Assembly (NCBI RefSeq): GCF_030269925.1 | Contig: NC_085107.1 | Span: forward strand, 6,076,001 to 6,140,000 | Source of the DNA: Bombyx mori | Lineage: Eukaryota > Arthropoda > Insecta > Lepidoptera > Bombycidae | Direction: 5' to 3' | Length of the DNA stretch: 64,000 bases | In this document: positions 59,301-64,000 of the stretch, one piece after another | How the letters are laid out: each line of letters opens with the position of its first letter | Numbering within the stretch: the first letter of the stretch is position 1 | Position numbers and translations under genes: made by a program | The notes under the pieces: model-generated | The model's database searches: none | The model's input: the letters and a program-made list of their open reading frames with translations, nothing else | What the model was told of the DNA's origin: nothing

Positions 59301-62300
59301 ACACATTACACAAGTCAAAACTGAAACCGGCGATGTCCAAACCATTAAAACCACTAAGCGCATAATCAAAAAGAGAAAAGGACCTAAAGAAGAAGTCACC
59401 GAAATCACCACAGTCCAAAAAGACGACGAGGCCCCTGTTACAAGTGTTTCTGTGATAGAAGAAACTACCCCCGAAGAGAGCAAGCCGGAAGAAGTTATTG
59501 AGTTGCCTGAAGAGGTAACAGTTGAGGAAACTAAGACGAAAGAAGGTAAGCCAAAACAAAAGAAAATCACAAAGCGCATTATTAAAAAGCGGAAAGGACC
59601 TAAAGTCGAAACTACACAAATTACTACTGAGCAAGAAGACGACAAACAACCAGTCGTTTCAATTCAAACCACAGAGGAACTCATGGATGACACTACTACA
59701 CTGCTCTCAGAAATCACTCCAGACACTGCTCAGGTCGTTGAAGAAACCCCTGAGAAAGTACACATTACACAAGTCAAAACTGAAACCGGCGATGTCCAAA
59801 CCATTAAAACCACTAAGCGCATAATCAAAAAGAGAAAAGGACCTAAAGAAGAAGTCACCGAAATCACCACAGTCCAAAAAGACGACGAAGCCCCTGTGAC
59901 AAGTGTTACTGTAGTAGAAGAAACTACCCCCGAAGAGAGCAAGCCAGAAGAAGTTATTGAGTTGCCTGAAGAGGTGACTGTAGAGGAAACTGAGACGAAA
60001 GAAGGTAAGCCGAAACAAAAGAAAATCACAAAGCGAATCATTAAGAAACGGGTAGGGCCTAAAGTTGAAACAACACAAATCACTACTGAGCAAGAAGACG
60101 ACAAACAACCAGTCGTTTCAATTCAAACCACAGAGGAACTCATGGATGACACTACTACACTGCTCTCAGAAATCACTCCAGACACTGCTCAGGTCGTTGA
60201 AGAAACCCCTGAGAAAGTACACATTACACAAGTCAAAACTGAAACCGGCGATGTCCAAACCATTAAAACCACTAAGCGCATAATCAAAAAGAGAAAAGGA
60301 CCTAAAGAAGAAGTCACCGAAATCACCACAGTCCAAAAAGACGACGAGGCCCCTGTTACAAGTGTTTCTGTGATAGAAGAAACTACCCCCGAAGAGAGCA
60401 AGCCAGAAGAAGTTATTGAGTTGCCTGAAGAGGTGACTGTAGAAGAAACTGAGACACAGGAAGGTAAGCCAAAACAAAAGAAAATCACAAAGCGTATTAT
60501 TAAGAAAAGGGTAGGACCTAAAGTCGAAACTACACAAATCACTACTGAGCAAGAAGACGACAAACAACCAGTCGTTTCTATTCAAACCACAGAGGAACTC
60601 GTAGATGACACAACTACACCACTCTCAGATATCACACCAGATACTGCTCAGGTCGTTGAAGAAACCCCTGAGAAAGTACACATTACACAAGTCAAAACCG
60701 AAACCGGCGATGTTCAAACCGTTAAAACCACTAAGCGAATAATCAAAAAGAGAAAAGGACCTAAGGAAGAAGTCACCGAAATCACCACAGTCCAAAAAGA
60801 CGACGAGGCCCCTGTTACAAGTGTTACTGTAGTAGAAGAAACTACCCCCGAAGAGAGCAAGCCGGAAGAAGTTATTGAGTTGCCTGAAGAAGTGACTGTT
60901 GAGGAAACTGAGACGAAAGAAGGTAAGCCGAAACAAAAGAAAATCATAAAGCGTATTATTAAGAAACGGGTAGGACCTAAAGTTGAAACAACACAAATCA
61001 CTACTGAGCAAGAAGACGACAAACAACCAGTCGTTTCTATTCAAACCACAGAGGAACTCGTAGATGACACAACTACACCACTCTCAGATATCACACCAGA
61101 TACTGCTCAGGTCGTTGAAGAAACCCCTGAGAAAGTACACATTACACAAGTCAAAACTGAAACTGGCGATGTCCAAACCGTTAAAACCACTAAGCGCATA
61201 ATCAAAAAGAGAAAAGGACCTAAGGAAGAAGTCACCGAAATCACCACAGTCCAAAAAGACGACGAGGCCCCTGTTACAAGTGTTACTGTAGTAGAAGAAT
61301 CTACCCCTGAAGAAAGCAAGCCGGAAGAAGTTATTGAGTTGCCTGAAGAGGTGACTGTAGAAGAAACTGAGACACAGGAAGGTAAGCCAAAACAAAAGAA
61401 AATCACAAAGCGTATTATTAAGAAAAGGGTAGGACCTAAAGTCGAAACTACACAAATCACTACTGAGCAAGAAGACGACAAACAACCAGTCGTTTCAATT
61501 CAAACCACAGAGGAACTCGTAGATGACACAACTACACCACTCTCAGATATTACACCAGACACTGCTCAGGTCGTTGAAGAAACCCCTGAGAAAGTACACA
61601 TTACACAAGTCAAAACCGAAACTGGCGATGTTCAAACCGTTAAAACCACTAAGCGCATAATCAAAAAGAGAAAAGGACCTAAGGAAGAAGTCACCGAAAT
61701 CACTACAGTCCAAAAAGACGACGAGGCCCCTGTGACAAGTGTTACTGTAGTAGAAGAAACTACCCCCGAAGAGAGCAAGCCGGAAGAAGTTATTGAGTTG
61801 CCTGAAGAGGTGACTGTAGAAGAAACTGAGACACCGGAAGGTAAGCCAAAACAAAAGAAAATCACAAAGCGCATTATTAAGAAAAGGGTAGGACCTAAAA
61901 TCGAAACTACACAAATCACTACTGAACAAGAAGACGACAAACAACCAGTCGTTTCTGTTCAAACCACAGAGGAACTCATAGATGACACAACTACACCACT
62001 CTCAGATATCACACCAGATACTGCTCAGGTCGTTGAAGAAACCCCTGAGAAAGTACAAATTACACAAGTCAAAACTGAAACAGGCGATGTCCAAACCGTT
62101 AAAACCACTAAGCGCATAATCAAAAAGAGAAGAGGACCTAAGGAAGAAGTCACCGAAATCACCATAGTCCAAAAAGACGACGAGGCCCCTGTTACAAGTG
62201 TTACTGTAGTAGAAGAATCTACCCCTGAAGAAAGCAAGCCGGAAGAAGTTATTGAGTTGCCTGAAGAAGTGACTGTTGAGGAAACTGAGACGAAAGAAGG

Positions 62301-64000
62301 TAAGCCGAAACAAAAGAAAATCACAAAGCGAATCATTAAGAAACGGGTAGGGCCTAAAGTTGAAACAACACAAATCACTACTGAACAAGAAGACGACAAA
62401 CAACCAGTCGTTTCTATTCAAACCACAGAGGAACTCGTAGATGACACAACTACACCACTCTCAGATATTACACCAGACACTGCTCAGGTCGTTGAAGAAA
62501 CCCCTGAGAAAGTACACATTACACAAGTCAAAACTGAAACCGGCGATGTCCAAACCATTAAAACCACTAAGCGCATAATCAAAAAGAGAAAAGGACCTAA
62601 AGAAGAAGTCACCGAAATCACCACAGTCCAAAAAGACGACGAGGCCCCTGTTACAAGTGTTTCTGTGATAGAAGAAACTACCCCCGAAGAGAGCAAGCCA
62701 GAAGAAGTTCTTGAGTTGCCTGAAGAAGTGACTGTTGAGGAAACTGAGACGAAAGAAGGTAAGCCGAAACAAAAGAAAATCACAAAGCGAATCATTAAAA
62801 AACGGGTAGGGCCTAAAGTTGAAACAACACAAATCACTACTGAACAAGAAGACGACAAACAACCAGTCGTTTCTATTCAAACCACAGAGGAACTCGTAGA
62901 TGACACAACTACACCACTCTCAGATATCACACCAGATACTGCTCAGGTCGTTGAAGAAACCCCTGAGAAAGTACAAATTACACAAGTCAAAACTGAAACA
63001 GGCGATGTCCAAACCGTTAAAACCACTAAGCGAATAATCAAAAAGAGAAAAGGACCTAAGGAAGAAGTCACCGAAATCACCACAGTCCAAAAAGACGACG
63101 AGGCCCCGGTTACGACGGTCACTGTGGTAGAAGAAACTACCCCCGAAGAGAGCAAGGCAGATGAAGTTGTTGAGTTGCCTGAAGAGGTGACTGTAGAGGA
63201 AACTGAGACACAGGAAGGTAAGCCAAAACAAAAGAAAATCACGAAGCGTATTATTAAAAAGCGGGTAGGGCCTAAAGTCGAAACTACACAAATCACTACT
63301 GAACAAGAAGACGACAAACAACCAGTCGTTTCTATTCAAACCACAGAGGAACTCGTAGATGACACAACTACACCACTCTCAGATATTACACCAGACACTG
63401 CTCAGGTCGTTGAAGAAACCCCTGAGAAAGTACACATTACACAAGTCAAAACTGAAACTGGCGATGTCCAAACCGTTAAAACCACTAAGCGCATAATCAA
63501 AAAGAGAAAAGGACCTAAGGAAGAAGTCACCGAAATCACCACAGTCCAAAAAGACGACGAGGCCCCTGTGACAAGTGTTACTGTAGTAGAAGAAACTACC
63601 CCCGAAGAGAGCAAGCCAGAAGAAATTGTTGAGTTGCCTGAAGAGGTGACTGTTGAGGAAACTGAGACACCGGAAGGTAAGCCAAAACAAAAGAAAATCA
63701 TAAAGCGTATTATTAAGAAACGGGTAGGACCTAAAGTTGAAACAACACAAATCACTACTGAGCAAGAAGACGACAAACAACCAGTCGTTTCTATTCAAAC
63801 CACAGAGGAACTCGTAGATGACACAACTACACCACTCTCAGATATCACACCAGATACTGCTCAGGTCGTTGAAGAAACCCCTGAGAAAGTAAACATTACA
63901 CAAGTCAAAACCGAAACCGGCGATGTCCAAACCGTTAAAACCACTAAGCGCGTTATCAAAAAGAGAAAAGGACCTAAGGAAGAAGTTACGGAAATCACCA
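53381..64000 (+). CDS. sls: sallimus exon 29 (runs off window): KRIIKKRxGPK 153-residue repeats
   Basis: Enters after AATTTCAG at phase 1 (DKLERISISSRSDVEETEEI) and stays open through base 64,000, at least 10,620 nt or 3,540 residues. About 130 unique residues (including FVQTPGYSEPQQIKTKRTIL) precede the array that begins near 53,790. The unit has two related halves, each with KRIIKKR(K/V)GPK.E.T(E/Q)ITT.Q.DD, the first followed by EESKPEEVIELPEEVTVEE, the second by TTEELIDDTTTPLSEITPD. It is rich in K, E, T, V and I and has no Ig. Probably a second elastic segment of the I-band spring. It must end in sequence to the right. Confidence 0.92.
53790..64000 (+). repeat. tandem array of about 22 x 459-bp units (153 aa)
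   Basis: GCTCAGGTCGT recurs from 54,220 to 63,859 in 21 steps of exactly 459 bases, with no indel. The first unit (about 53,790-54,219) is the most diverged (LIKKKKGLNEEVTEI), and later ones are nearly identical. The two halves are offset by 72 and 81 residues (216 + 243 bases). The array continues past the window end. Confidence 0.95.

Noticed and set aside
53829..63798. Regular minus-strand frames of 124-139 codons every 459 bases
   Set aside because: Shadows of the sense repeat; their regularity only reflects the unit length.
33094..64000. CRISPR-like appearance of the direct repeats
   Set aside because: There are no unique spacers, units are coding and contiguous, and the DNA is animal.

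Overview
The window is animal nuclear DNA, almost certainly from a silkworm (Bombyx) or a very close relative. It is intron-rich and AT-rich outside exons, all introns have GT..AG ends, and it carries a Bm1 SINE (about 25,490-25,750), a truncated second Bm1 (about 23,507-23,575) and several other repeat types common in Lepidoptera. One plus-strand gene runs across the whole window and beyond both ends: the insect titin/kettin gene sallimus (sls). I could join 29 exons with continuous reading frame. Neither the start codon nor the final stop is in the window.

Layout. (1) 1-15,143: the kettin part, 17 exons encoding 26 immunoglobulin (Ig) domains (the first partial). The first 21 Igs are the kettin type, mostly separated by a ~35-40 residue linker containing LE(S/T)QHP. 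A charged linker without Ig (exon 15 and start of exon 16) precedes four tandem Igs. (2) 15,144-30,619: a 15.5 kb intron. Reading through its donor gives a stop three codons later, which is a natural end for a short kettin isoform with a 3'UTR that may reach about 17.3 kb. The rest of the intron holds a 5'-truncated LINE with an intact reverse transcriptase ORF, a decayed RTE-like LINE broken by a Bm1 fragment, a Bm1 SINE, a hAT element with a perfect 8-bp target duplication, and small foldback elements. (3) 30,620-36,310: one exon of 5.7 kb, a PEVK-type spring, ending in 19 back-to-back copies of a 168-bp (56-residue) unit. (4) 37,835-44,865: nine small exons with five more Ig domains, a helical non-Ig module and microexons. 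(5) 46,756-52,833: a 6.1 kb exon of acidic, diverged ~40-residue repeats. (6) 53,381-64,000+: an exon still open at the window end, made of about 22 copies of a 459-bp (153-residue) unit with no length variation.

How it works together: by analogy with Drosophila Sls, the kettin Igs lie along actin at the Z-disc edge, and the PEVK and repeat regions form the extensible I-band spring that ties the Z-disc to the thick filament. Most exons start and end in phase 1, so many could be skipped without breaking frame, which would tune spring length. No microbial operon, CRISPR array or RNA gene was seen. The most notable structures are the two homogenised repeat arrays, the candidate kettin stop, and well-preserved transposon ends in the introns.
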